Below, in pieces: positions 23,421 through 31,647 of a stretch of 64,000 nt of DNA. Positions within the stretch are counted from its first letter, which is position 1. The number at the start of each line of letters is the position of its first letter. Source of the DNA: a virus; the IMG/VR virus record IMGVR_UViG_3300008261_000048, positions 1-64,000 of that record, one strand, 5' to 3'. The position numbers and the translations under genes were made by a program. Under the pieces are notes generated by a model. It was not told the origin of the DNA. It saw nothing but the letters and a program-made list of their open reading frames with translations, and did not search any database.

Positions 23421-23861
23421 ATGTATATTTTTAATCTCATCAATGAAATAAACATCTGGCGAAAGGTAAGAGCTATTGCATTGGAAAATGAGGGGCTCCT
23501 AAAAGAAAATGGCTTTAGGGTAGATTGGGTCGGTAGAATTTATACCGTTATTAATCTGCCTGAAGAAGTGGTTAATCAACCATTTTCCAGAGAAGGTTAT
23601 GTACTTATGAAACTTCGTGAATATGACTCGATGTTTCTTAATATGGGAATAGCCGATGCTATTGCACCAGAACTAGTTGATTTACAAGATGCTGAAGCAT
23701 ATCTTTTAATCCTATCACCCGATAGAGACTATATTAAGCTTTGGCCATTTCTTATATCATTATTTAAGACAGGCGGACTTTTCTTATTATTAAGATTAGT
23801 ATATCTTTTACTTTCCAGTTATTGGGGCAGCATTACTTCTGCCTTTAATTGGTTATTCTAA
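23421..23861 (+). CDS. Membrane-anchored protein, unknown
   Basis: A 146-residue protein. Residues 1-100 are soluble (WVGRIYTVINLPEEV, LREYDSMFLNMG) and residues 108-140 hold a long hydrophobic stretch (FLISLFKTGGLFLLLRLVYL), probably one or two membrane segments. It follows the sigma gene by 19 nt. Not recognised. Confidence 0.6.
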   Translation: MYIFNLINEINIWRKVRAIALENEGLLKENGFRVDWVGRIYTVINLPEEVVNQPFSREGYVLMKLREYDSMFLNMGIADAIAPELVDLQDAEAYLLILSPDRDYIKLWPFLISLFKTGGLFLLLRLVYLLLSSYWGSITSAFNWLF

Positions 23862-23865
23862 AAAC

Positions 23866-24609
23866 ATGGCAACAAAAGAATCTCTTTTACAGACCGAGAC
23901 AATAAATGGAAAACGATACTATGTTATAGGTGAACATAAGTACCCATCAGTTACAACCATCTTAGGATCAATGACAGATTCATCTGGACTTGATAAGTGG
24001 AGAAAAAACATTGGTGAAGCCGAGGCAGATAAGATCTCTAAGTTTTCTGCTAATCGTGGTACAATCATGCATCAAATGATTGAATATTATTTAGGTTCAG
24101 AAAAAGAAACTCAAAAAGAAAGGCTTAGAGAAGCACAGGAAAAAATCATTACTTTTGTTGAAGCAGAAGGTTTTACTGAAGATGAATTAGAGGTTGGCAG
24201 AAAATTATTCTATAGTTTTTATAATAATGATCTCTTCAGTAAGATTGGTAAGGTTATAAGTATCGAGGAGACGATCTACTCCCACCAGATGGGAGGGTAT
24301 GCAGGTAGAGTAGATAATATTTACGAGAATGTTTTATCTCATCTACTCATTCTAGACTTTAAGACATCTCGTAAGAGAAAGAAAAAAGAATGGATAGAAA
24401 ACTATTTTATGCAGATTGCTGCATATTTTCTAGCATATTGGGAAATGACCGGTAAAAAACCGGACGGTGGAGAAATCTGGATAGGTGTAGAAAATGATGA
24501 GCCTCAGGTTTTTGAACTTACCTGGGATGATATTCAAGAATATGGTAAGAAATTCTTATCCCTAGTAAAGGAGTATCATAAACTCAATCCATTACCTCAG
24601 AATATATAA
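23866..24609 (+). CDS. PD-(D/E)XK exonuclease (RecB/MGME1-like)
   Basis: A 247-residue nuclease of the RecB-like PD-(D/E)XK superfamily. The core reads RGTIMHQMIEYYL (conserved His), GYAGRVDNIY with the metal-binding Asp, LLILDFKTSRK with the D-x-K pair, and MQIAAYFLAYWE, the Q-x-x-x-Y helix. The N-terminal YPSVTTILG is typical of the MGME1/phage exonuclease group. Likely acts on single-stranded DNA ends in replication, recombination or host DNA breakdown. Lies between a membrane protein gene and two capsid-targeted genes. Confidence 0.85.
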   Translation: MATKESLLQTETINGKRYYVIGEHKYPSVTTILGSMTDSSGLDKWRKNIGEAEADKISKFSANRGTIMHQMIEYYLGSEKETQKERLREAQEKIITFVEAEGFTEDELEVGRKLFYSFYNNDLFSKIGKVISIEETIYSHQMGGYAGRVDNIYENVLSHLLILDFKTSRKRKKKEWIENYFMQIAAYFLAYWEMTGKKPDGGEIWIGVENDEPQVFELTWDDIQEYGKKFLSLVKEYHKLNPLPQNI

Positions 24610-24625
24610 AAAAACAAAATAATGA

Positions 24626-25459
24626 ATGAAACACATACAAACATTCGAGAGCTTCTTAAATGAAAGCATATTAAATGAAGCAGTGTCTGGAGGACCATAC
24701 TTCCTTCAGATCAATTTGAGACAACAATACGGAGGAGGCCACAGCCTGGAAGCTGCAGTAGCTCCTTCGGATAAACAAGATTTTGCCGACATTCGCGACA
24801 AAGACAGCTTCTTGAGATCTCCCGAAATAGACAAAGCAATTCGGAATTTGACTAACTGGAAACGCGGAGATAAGAGCGGAAAGATTGACGCGTCTTTCCT
24901 CAAAGAGTTCGAAAGGGCAATGGAAGGTATAGGGTTCAAGCTTGTTAAGTTTAGATACTCTCATCCTCTTGTAATGCAAGTATCAAATGAATCTGAAGCA
25001 GTTGCAGCAATCAACAAGACAATTGCATTGCTAGATAAACTTTACGATTCTTACACACCTGAACTGATACCTGTACAACCAGGTCCTGCTTCTTCTGTAA
25101 GAGCTTTTGCTGACCGACTTGTGAATGATTATGTAAGTGGGAGAGGTGATGTTGTAAGAGAACTTGCAAGTTTTATTGAATCTGTGGTTGGTGCCAAGGT
25201 TACTAAATACCTTAAGCACGGACCCGATGACAACACTGCAATTGACGCTGTTAGAGACCAATACAGAAAAGAGAGCCCTGTAAAGGAAGAAACTTGGGGA
25301 GTATTGAAAGCATGCGCATATAAAGACGGTGTGGTAATTGTGTGGATCGAAGATCCTGCTAAAACATCTACTCCAGAATACAACACAGACTATTCAGCCA
25401 AAAATCTTAAATATGGTGGTGTAGAACCTGGAGATGCCGCATTGGTAGTAAAAAAGTAA
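24626..25459 (+). CDS. Capsid-targeted protein, unknown body
   Basis: A 277-residue protein beginning MKHIQTFESFLNE, with a second site SILNE five residues on, both matching the T4 protease consensus (I/L-x-E). The body is not recognised; its middle (LVNDYVSGRGDVVRELASFI, then VRDQYRKESP) is helical. Codon use differs somewhat from its neighbours, with more G and C at third positions in the first half, which may mean recent acquisition of the body. Confidence 0.65.
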   Translation: MKHIQTFESFLNESILNEAVSGGPYFLQINLRQQYGGGHSLEAAVAPSDKQDFADIRDKDSFLRSPEIDKAIRNLTNWKRGDKSGKIDASFLKEFERAMEGIGFKLVKFRYSHPLVMQVSNESEAVAAINKTIALLDKLYDSYTPELIPVQPGPASSVRAFADRLVNDYVSGRGDVVRELASFIESVVGAKVTKYLKHGPDDNTAIDAVRDQYRKESPVKEETWGVLKACAYKDGVVIVWIEDPAKTSTPEYNTDYSAKNLKYGGVEPGDAALVVKK

Positions 25460-25466
25460 ACGTAAT

Positions 25467-25772
25467 ATGAAACATATTCAGACATTCGAGACTTTTTTTG
25501 CTAGATTTCTATCTGAGGAATTAGACCAAACTAGACATAAGGCAGCTAAGCATATTGAGGACATTGAAACTGATAATGAATCAGATAAAAAGACCGAAAA
25601 GGATGCACAAGATTACTTAGACGATAAATCTGATTATTGCCCACGATGCAGTGAACATAAAGACGATTGTCAATGTCAGGAAGATGATCCTTGGTCAACT
25701 CAAAATTACCATAGAGTACCTCCAGGTAAAAAAGAGAAGAGTAAAGCAAAACAAGAATTCAAAACAAAGTAA
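25467..25772 (+). CDS. Capsid-targeted protein with zinc-binding motif
   Basis: A 101-residue protein beginning MKHIQTFETFFARFLSE, a longer form of the targeting peptide. The rest is very acidic and then basic, with CPRCSEHKDDCQC (residues 53-65), a likely zinc-binding cluster. Seven nt after the previous capsid-targeted gene. A small DNA-binding internal head protein is possible; no family match. Confidence 0.6.
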   Translation: MKHIQTFETFFARFLSEELDQTRHKAAKHIEDIETDNESDKKTEKDAQDYLDDKSDYCPRCSEHKDDCQCQEDDPWSTQNYHRVPPGKKEKSKAKQEFKTK

Positions 25773-25776
25773 AGAT

Positions 25777-26064
25777 ATGGAAAAGATTAATTTATTTTTT
25801 GCAAAAAATGGATCAAAAGTTATCACAGTTCTTTTGATTCTTTTGTACTTTAAATCATGCGGAGTTGATAGCGAATTAGAGAGACTTAAAAAGGAATCTA
25901 AAGCAAACACTGAATTGATTAATAAGCTTCCCTCTGCGGCTGATGTAAAGATTGAAGGCTTAAATGCAGAGAAAAGAATGATCCAAGCAACAGATCGTAA
26001 GATGTTGGATGTACAGCGTCAAAACGAAATTGAAAAAGAGATCAAAATATTACAAGGTAAATAA
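25777..26064 (+). CDS. Small membrane-anchored coiled-coil protein
   Basis: A 95-residue protein. A hydrophobic segment ([14 protein letters not shown], residues 14-27) is followed by a charged coiled coil ([18 protein letters not shown]). The topology fits a spanin-like or other envelope protein. The frame is open further upstream but the ATG at 25777 lies just past the previous stop. Its stop overlaps the next start by 1 nt. Confidence 0.55.
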   Translation: MEKINLFFAKNGSKVITVLLILLYFKSCGVDSELERLKKESKANTELINKLPSAADVKIEGLNAEKRMIQATDRKMLDVQRQNEIEKEIKILQGK

Positions 26065-28322
26065 TGGCAAATATCATACCAGGTGTACCAACGCCAAGTG
26101 ATCCATCGTGTGCTCTTACCATTTGCGGTAGAATTATAGCACAAGTAGATTGCATTAAGTATATAATGCAAGGTACATCCGCGTGTATTGATATTCAGTT
26201 TTTTGGTGCTGATGGTCAACCTCTTGACCTAGATCGTTTTTGCGAAATGCAAATTCAATTAACGAATGAATTTGAATGCGTTGTTGCAAATTTTTGGTAT
26301 CCTGGTGTTCCTACTGGATCAAAAGGATTTGATATTGAGATTTTACAATACACTACAACAGGTGGTCATATTGTAAATAAGGGTCTTGTTAGAATATGCT
26401 TATCAACTAACTGTACATTAACTTCACCTGGTGCTGTTTCTGCAGAGATCATATTAAAGGAATGTTTATTAACAGGTGAGCAAGGAATTTTAACTGGAGT
26501 ACCTACACCAACCGGAGCGGATGGTGAAACGTTTGGCATTCCATGTTTACTAATTGCAAATATTCTTAATTCAAAAATTGCAAAAAACGGTGGAGATAGC
26601 GGATGTTTTCCTGGATACATTCCACCTCAGCCTGGTAGTAGTGGTATAGGATACGCAATAGGATCAACTGGAGCAACAGGTATTCACGGGGCAACTGGTG
26701 TGCAAGGTTTGGCTGGAGAAGGCTCAACTGGTGCAACAGGAACACAAGGATTTACTGGTTCAACCGGATCGCAAGGTAATCAAGGATTTACTGGTTCAAC
26801 TGGTGCAACAGGAACTCAAGGATTTACTGGTTCAACCGGATCGCAAGGTAATCAAGGATTTACTGGTTCAACCGGATCGCAAGGTAATCAAGGATTTATT
26901 GGTGCAACCGGTATAGGTGCAACCGGCCCCCAAGGTGCAGGTGGTACATTAGGTTATTGGGGTAGTTTTTGGAGTACACAAACACAAACCAATCCAACAC
27001 CTAATGCCGTTAATGTAATGTCATTTAATAACACTGACCCAGATTCAAATGGTGTTTCTATTCAAAATAACACGGAACTAACATTTGCATATGAAGGTGT
27101 TTATAATATACAATTTTCTGCACAGGTTAATAGAATACTTGCCGCTCCTTTAGCGGCAGAGGTTGATATTTGGTTTGCAAAAAATGGAGTATCAATCCCT
27201 GACTCTAACACCATTTTGTTCATTTCAGGACCGAGCTCTGGGGCAAAGGATGTTGCTGCATGGAATTATCAACTAAAACTAAATGCAGGAGACTACATTG
27301 AACTCTATTGGTCATGTCCTAATACTGATATTGAACTTACGTACATACCCGTAACATTTAGTCCTACTCGCCCAGCTGTACCATCTGTAATTTTAACTGC
27401 TCAACAAGTAACATATACGCAAAAAGGTGCAACCGGCGCAACTGGCACACAGGGCGATCCTGGTGCAACTGGAACCCAGGGTGATCCAGGTTTTATTGGA
27501 GCAACAGGTTTAGGTTCTACTGGCGCAACTGGTGCTCAAGGTGACCCAGGTCTAATTGGAGCAACTGGAATGGGTTTTATTGGAGCAACTGGAATGGGTT
27601 CTACTGGGGCCACTGGAACCCAAGGGGATCCGGGTCTAATTGGAGCAACTGGAACAGGTTTTACTGGAGCCACTGGAACGGGTTTTACTGGAGCCAACGG
27701 TGCAACTGGCACATCCGGTTTAAACGGAATACCTGGCCCAACTGGTCCGCAAGGTTTTATAGGATCAACTGGATTTATTGGATCAACTGGCCCACAGGCA
27801 AGTTCCAGCGCAGGCCTATTTTCACAGATAGCAAACTCAACTCCAGTTACAGCCACTACAACGGAGTTGAGTATTTTAGGCAGTGGGGTTGGAACTTTAT
27901 CTGTTCCTGCTAATGGATTTGCAGTAGGTGATAGTTTTACCGCAAATATGAGTGGTATTATGTCTGCCCAAAATGGTAATACACTTAGACTTAGAATTAA
28001 AAGTGGAAGTGTGGTTCTTGCAGATAGCGGGCCATTAACTATGCCTGGTAGCGGTATAACTAACCAGGTGTGGAATCTAACAATAGATTTTACAATTAGA
28101 GCTATAGGTGGTGCTGGTACTGCTGGAATAGCAACATTAGGTCAAATGCATATTCTTAAACTTGCAAGCGGTTCACAAGAAGGTTTTGGTTTTAATACAA
28201 TTAATACTACAACATTTGATACCACAACATCTAATACTCTGGATGTAACCGCACAGTGGTCTAGCAACAATGCAAATAATAGTATTTACACCGATATATT
28301 CGTGCTAACTAAAATTTATTAA
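26064..28322 (+). CDS. Collagen-like fibre protein
   Basis: A 752-residue surface fibre. Residues 1-190 form a globular N-terminal domain, probably the virion attachment part. About 195-290 and 455-575 are Gly-X-Y repeats ([20 protein letters not shown]), which form a triple helix. Between and after them lie beta-rich domains: 295-450 ([18 protein letters not shown], a C1q/TNF-like jelly-roll pattern) and 580-752. Trimeric collagen-like fibres are common host-binding or decoration proteins of phages. Repeats at DNA level can drive length change. Confidence 0.85.
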   Translation: MANIIPGVPTPSDPSCALTICGRIIAQVDCIKYIMQGTSACIDIQFFGADGQPLDLDRFCEMQIQLTNEFECVVANFWYPGVPTGSKGFDIEILQYTTTGGHIVNKGLVRICLSTNCTLTSPGAVSAEIILKECLLTGEQGILTGVPTPTGADGETFGIPCLLIANILNSKIAKNGGDSGCFPGYIPPQPGSSGIGYAIGSTGATGIHGATGVQGLAGEGSTGATGTQGFTGSTGSQGNQGFTGSTGATGTQGFTGSTGSQGNQGFTGSTGSQGNQGFIGATGIGATGPQGAGGTLGYWGSFWSTQTQTNPTPNAVNVMSFNNTDPDSNGVSIQNNTELTFAYEGVYNIQFSAQVNRILAAPLAAEVDIWFAKNGVSIPDSNTILFISGPSSGAKDVAAWNYQLKLNAGDYIELYWSCPNTDIELTYIPVTFSPTRPAVPSVILTAQQVTYTQKGATGATGTQGDPGATGTQGDPGFIGATGLGSTGATGAQGDPGLIGATGMGFIGATGMGSTGATGTQGDPGLIGATGTGFTGATGTGFTGANGATGTSGLNGIPGPTGPQGFIGSTGFIGSTGPQASSSAGLFSQIANSTPVTATTTELSILGSGVGTLSVPANGFAVGDSFTANMSGIMSAQNGNTLRLRIKSGSVVLADSGPLTMPGSGITNQVWNLTIDFTIRAIGGAGTAGIATLGQMHILKLASGSQEGFGFNTINTTTFDTTTSNTLDVTAQWSSNNANNSIYTDIFVLTKIY
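26652..26928 (+). repeat. Tandem repeats coding Gly-X-Y, block 1
   Basis: Imperfect 9-nt units organised in larger units; GGATTTACTGGTTCAACCGG recurs with GGATCGCAAGGTAATCAA between copies. Lies within the fibre gene. Confidence 0.8.
27426..27795 (+). repeat. Tandem repeats coding Gly-X-Y, block 2
   Basis: Second block of 9-nt-periodic GGAGCAACTGG-like units within the fibre gene, more diverged than block 1. Confidence 0.75.
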
Positions 28323-28417
28323 TATAGATGAATAATTTTGAATGGAAAGGTGGTTGGTTAAATAGTATATTACGGATACACACAGATTTAATCTGAAATA
28401 AATATTAAAACTAAGTC

Positions 28418-29083
28418 ATGAAAAATAAACTCGTTCATTATTTTATCATAGGTATCTTTTGTAGTCTTTATTTCTTAGTAGCTACAATCTCTATGATTAA
28501 CTCTGTTGCATTTTTTGACCTAGCTCATAATGGCATTATGAACTGGGCTCTTGCTATTGGATTTGAATTGGGTGCAGCTGCTTCTCTTGCTGCTATTATT
28601 ATCTTGGATAAGACAAATAAAACAATGGTATGGACTCTATTCCTACTTTTAACCGGATTCCAAATGATGGCAAATTCATTTCATGCATTTGTAAATCTTG
28701 AAAACTATATGCCTTGGATAGAACTGTTTGGTCTTGAAGAGGAAGAGCCTATATTCCAAAAAAGAATTCTCTCAATTGTGAGTGGAGCCGTATTACCTAT
28801 TGTGGCTCTAGGATTCATTAAATCATTGGTTGATTATATTAGACCTGAAAAAACTGAGGAACCTCTACAGGCGGCAATTGAAAATAAACCGGCCGAGGTA
28901 CCTACAGAACCACAAATAGAAGCCCTTACTGTAGTGGAAGAAAAAGTGGAAGCCTCATCTATCATAGGTGATTCAAAGGTAGGTCATGTTACCATAACAC
29001 CTGAAGTCACTGAAACTAAAGAAGATGTAGTGGCGTCCAAACAAGAAATCTCCCCAGTTAAACATTACAATCCTAAGCCATAA
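28418..29083 (+). CDS. Four-helix membrane protein, unknown
   Basis: A 221-residue protein with four predicted membrane segments: about 6-30 (FIIGIFCSLYFLVATISMI), 43-63 (LAIGFELGAAASLAAIII), 69-90 (MVWTLFLLLTGFQMMANSF) and 120-142. The C-terminal 80 residues are hydrophilic, rich in Glu, Pro and Val, probably cytoplasmic. The 95-nt leader contains a palindrome CAGATTTAATCTG. Function unknown; a role at the host membrane is possible. Confidence 0.65.
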   Translation: MKNKLVHYFIIGIFCSLYFLVATISMINSVAFFDLAHNGIMNWALAIGFELGAAASLAAIIILDKTNKTMVWTLFLLLTGFQMMANSFHAFVNLENYMPWIELFGLEEEEPIFQKRILSIVSGAVLPIVALGFIKSLVDYIRPEKTEEPLQAAIENKPAEVPTEPQIEALTVVEEKVEASSIIGDSKVGHVTITPEVTETKEDVVASKQEISPVKHYNPKP

Positions 29084-29125
29084 GTATATACTTATGAACT
29101 TATTAACTCAAAAAAATAAAAAGGT

Positions 29126-29839
29126 ATGCCAGCTAGAACCTATGATGATGAAGTGTTTCGTGAAAAACGAACTATAAAAAACCCAATAAAATTTAAGATA
29201 CCTCTAAACGAAGAACAAAAATCTGCAAAAGATATAATCTTAGCAAATACTATAACACTCCTTGCTGGTAAAGCAGGTAGTGGTAAAACGCTATTAGCAT
29301 GTCAAATTGCCCTTGACGGTTTATTCCGTAGGCATTTTGAAAAAGTAATTATTACAAGACCTACTGTATCAAAAGAAGAAATAGGATTCCTACCAGGTGA
29401 TCTTCACCAAAAGATGGATCCATGGGTACAACCAATTTATCAAAACATGTATCTTTTGTACGGTAAGGATAAAATAGATCCCTTTATTCAAAGTGGTCAA
29501 ATTGAAATTGTGCCAGTTTCATTTATGAGAGGCCGAACATTTCTTGACTCGTGTGTTATTGTTGACGAAGCACAAAACGTTACCAATGAACAAATGGAAA
29601 TGATTGTTACTAGGGTAGGTCTTCGTTCCAAAATGATTATCTGTGGAGATGATGGCCAGGTTGACTTAAAGAACAAGAGTGACTCTGGCTTTAGATTTTT
29701 GTACAATTGCGCAAAGAAAATAAAGAATCTTGCTGCAATTACTCTATTTCAAAATCACAGAGATCCTATTGTTGATACTCTTATTGATATTTATGAAGAA
29801 GAGAATTTAAGAAGAAATGGCGGAAAGCCTAATAAATAG
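29126..29839 (+). CDS. phoH: PhoH-like P-loop ATPase
   Basis: A 237-residue PhoH family ATPase. Walker A is GKAGSGKT (48-55), followed by FEKVIITRPTV, GFLPGDLHQKMDPW, Walker B CVIVDEAQN and the arginine-rich MIICGDDGQVDL segment. The helicase superfamily 1-like core is complete. PhoH is widespread in phages, and bacterial versions have been linked to phosphate stress and RNA metabolism, but its role in phage infection is not known. It lies directly before the endolysin remnant. Confidence 0.93.
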   Translation: MPARTYDDEVFREKRTIKNPIKFKIPLNEEQKSAKDIILANTITLLAGKAGSGKTLLACQIALDGLFRRHFEKVIITRPTVSKEEIGFLPGDLHQKMDPWVQPIYQNMYLLYGKDKIDPFIQSGQIEIVPVSFMRGRTFLDSCVIVDEAQNVTNEQMEMIVTRVGLRSKMIICGDDGQVDLKNKSDSGFRFLYNCAKKIKNLAAITLFQNHRDPIVDTLIDIYEEENLRRNGGKPNK

Positions 29840-29854
29840 AAAAAATGAACCATT

Positions 29855-30614
29855 ATGATATTAAAGAAAGGCTCCAAGGGAAATGATGTTAAAGAATTAC
29901 AAAGATTCCTTGGTATTAAAGATGACGGGAATTTTGGACCAGGAACTGAAGCCGCTGTTAAAAAATGGCAAGCCGCAAATGGTCTTACCGCTGATGGTAT
30001 TGTGGGTCCTGCCACTTGGAACGCTATGGGTGTTGCTACTACTGATGCTTCGGAAAAAGTTTATACGACATCAAATGGATTAATAGTTAATCCGTGGAAA
30101 AATCGCAACTGAATTTGTTCTAGGAGGCCCTTCGGTTAGAGGTAATGACGATAAGTACGATGGTGTAATGGTCCAAGCATTTCCTGAAGGAAATTATGGA
30201 TGGCACTTAGGTCAATGTGGATCTCAAAAAATGCATAAGAATTCAGTAGGAATTGAGGTATGTAATTTTGGGTATGTAGTAAATGGTAAAACATATGCAG
30301 GTACTCAAGTTACACAATCACAAACTGTTGAATTAGCAAAGCCGTTCCGTGGTCATAAAATATGGCATCGCTATTCAGACGCTCAAATTGAATCATTAAG
30401 ACTTTGGATTCTTTGGATTGCTGAAAGAGACAACATTGATGTTAGATCAGGATTACCTGCTTTAATTAAGGAGAATGGTGCTGCCGCATTTGAATGGAAT
30501 GAAGATGCTTATTATGGTAAAGCCAAAGGACTTTGGACTCATACCAATACAAGAAAAGATAAAGTTGATATGTTCCCTCAGCAAGAATTGATGGATATGT
30601 TAACAAGCCTCTAA
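29855..30614 (+). pseudogene. Endolysin (N-acetylmuramoyl-L-alanine amidase) broken by a deletion
   Basis: Codons 29855-30112 encode an intact peptidoglycan-binding domain (GSKGNDVKELQRFLGI, FGPGTEAAVKKWQAANGL, GIVGPATWNAMG). The frame then runs into TGA. In another frame, open at the junction, RGKIATEFVLGG continues into an amidase-2 body (GWHLG, NSVGIEVCNFG, and the zinc-ligand region GLWTHTNTRKDKVDMFP) ending at 30614. Between IVN and RGKIATEF, relatives have about 30-40 residues with LHHTAGWHNPY, which carry the first zinc-binding His. Those are missing here. The simplest reading is an out-of-frame deletion near 30090. An assembly error is possible. Confidence 0.75.
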
Positions 30615-30631
30615 AAAATAGAAAATATGAA

Positions 30632-30775
30632 ATGGCAAAAGCTAAAGCCGGTGTAACAAATTCTTTCAAAAGTAAACCTAAGGTATGTAGACCTGGGGTT
30701 CAGGCTAAGACTAAACAGTCTAAGAATAAGAAATCAAAGAATTACGTTAAGCCATATAGAGGTCAAGGTCGCTGA
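30632..30775 (+). CDS. Small lysine-rich protein
   Basis: A 47-residue protein, very basic (QAKTKQSKNKKSKNYVKPYR, ending GQGR). It starts 17 nt after the endolysin remnant. Its composition suggests nucleic acid binding or a virion interior role. Not recognised, but short basic proteins of this kind recur in phages. The 150 nt after it are AT-rich with no gene. Confidence 0.5.
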   Translation: MAKAKAGVTNSFKSKPKVCRPGVQAKTKQSKNKKSKNYVKPYRGQGR

Positions 30776-30926
30776 CTTATTGTCATAGACACTTTTGAGT
30801 TTTCATGAAATCCATGACATTTTTTGTAGTGTTTTCTTAAAAATATAGTTTTGCATGGTTTTTATAGTTATAATAAACAAATAGGGGAAACTCTATTATA
30901 ATAAAAAACTAAAAAAAAATTAAGCT

Positions 30927-31289
30927 ATGTTTTATTACAATTCAAATCATTTTGATGATCTGCTAAAGGACACATTTAAAGATTGGCCTACATGGTCAAC
31001 AACAGTAACTTCATTAGGTAATCACTATTCAGAAAAAACTGATGATGGTTATAAGTTGGAAATTGCAGTACCTGGTTTAACTAAAGAAGACCTAAAGGTT
31101 AAGATCATCAAAGGCCGTCTTAATGTTATCTGTGAAAAAGAAAATCATTGGACTTCTGCTTTTGACAAAACATTTACTCTACCAGAAGATGCTGATGTTA
31201 AAAAAGTAAAGGCATCTGTTGAGAATGGTATCTTATCAATTGTAGTTCCTATTGGTAAAGATCCTGAAAACATTATTGAAATTATTTGA
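30927..31289 (+). CDS. Small heat shock protein (Hsp20/alpha-crystallin)
   Basis: A 120-residue protein with one alpha-crystallin domain: YKLEIAVPGLTKEDLKVKI, then FDKTFTLPEDADVKKVKASV and the hallmark ENGILSIVVPIGK. Hsp20 chaperones hold unfolded proteins in an ATP-independent way. T4-like cyanophages also carry Hsp20. It may aid folding of virion proteins and pairs in theme with the ClpC-like ATPase at 43677. Confidence 0.92.
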   Translation: MFYYNSNHFDDLLKDTFKDWPTWSTTVTSLGNHYSEKTDDGYKLEIAVPGLTKEDLKVKIIKGRLNVICEKENHWTSAFDKTFTLPEDADVKKVKASVENGILSIVVPIGKDPENIIEII

Positions 31290-31310
31290 AACAAGATAAG
31301 TAAACTTGTA

Positions 31311-31318
31311 TATAAATA
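31311..31318 (+). promoter_or_regulatory. Late promoter TATAAATA
   Basis: Exact match in TATATAAATAAA, 13 nt before the ATG at 31332. Confidence 0.65.
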
Positions 31319-31331
31319 AAAAACAATAGAT

Positions 31332-31556
31332 ATGGAAAATCAAAATCCTCAGGAATTAACCCAAGCACAGGCAGTCAATGTTTTAATCCAGGCCGCTCGT
31401 ATTGCACAGTCAAAAGGAGCATTCACGCTTGAAGATGCAGAATTAGTTTCTAAAGCAATTAAAGCGTTTGTACCGGTTAACCAAGAAAATGGCCAGGATC
31501 CTGTTATTAATGAAACTCAAGAAGAGACTATTCAACCGGTAGTAGAAAAAGCATAA
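31332..31556 (+). CDS. Small acidic protein, unknown
   Basis: A 74-residue protein with a helical core (LTQAQAVNVLIQAARIAQSK, then DAELVSKAIKAF) and an acidic tail. It has its own late promoter and terminator, so it forms a single-gene unit, and may be an abundant late protein. Not recognised. Confidence 0.65.
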   Translation: MENQNPQELTQAQAVNVLIQAARIAQSKGAFTLEDAELVSKAIKAFVPVNQENGQDPVINETQEETIQPVVEKA

Positions 31557-31581
31557 GGTGGTTAAGATCTTAGTTTTGATC

Positions 31582-31613
31582 GAGGATCTGAGTAATCAGA
31601 TCCTCTTTTTTTG
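31582..31613 (+). terminator. Strong Rho-independent terminator
   Basis: GAGGATCTGA (31582-31591) and TCAGATCCTC (31596-31605) form a perfect 10-bp stem with loop GTAA, followed by seven T. Confidence 0.95.
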
Positions 31614-31619
31614 CTTACA

Positions 31620-31627
31620 GATAAATA
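31620..31627 (+). promoter_or_regulatory. Late-type promoter variant GATAAATA
   Basis: One mismatch to TATAAATA, directly after the terminator and 20 nt before the ATG at 31648, where a new promoter is needed. Confidence 0.45.
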
Positions 31628-31647
31628 ATAAAATTAAGAACCTGCAG

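Noticed and set aside
26640-27800. Regular short repeats suggestive of a CRISPR array, and long shadow frames on both strands in the same region
   Set aside because: The repeats are 9-nt periodic, in frame and encode Gly-X-Y; the other long frames are mirror effects of this periodicity.
30168-30614. The amidase part read as an independent gene starting at ATG 30168
   Set aside because: The homology starts upstream of this ATG without a start codon, and the first zinc ligand is missing; a broken endolysin explains the data better.
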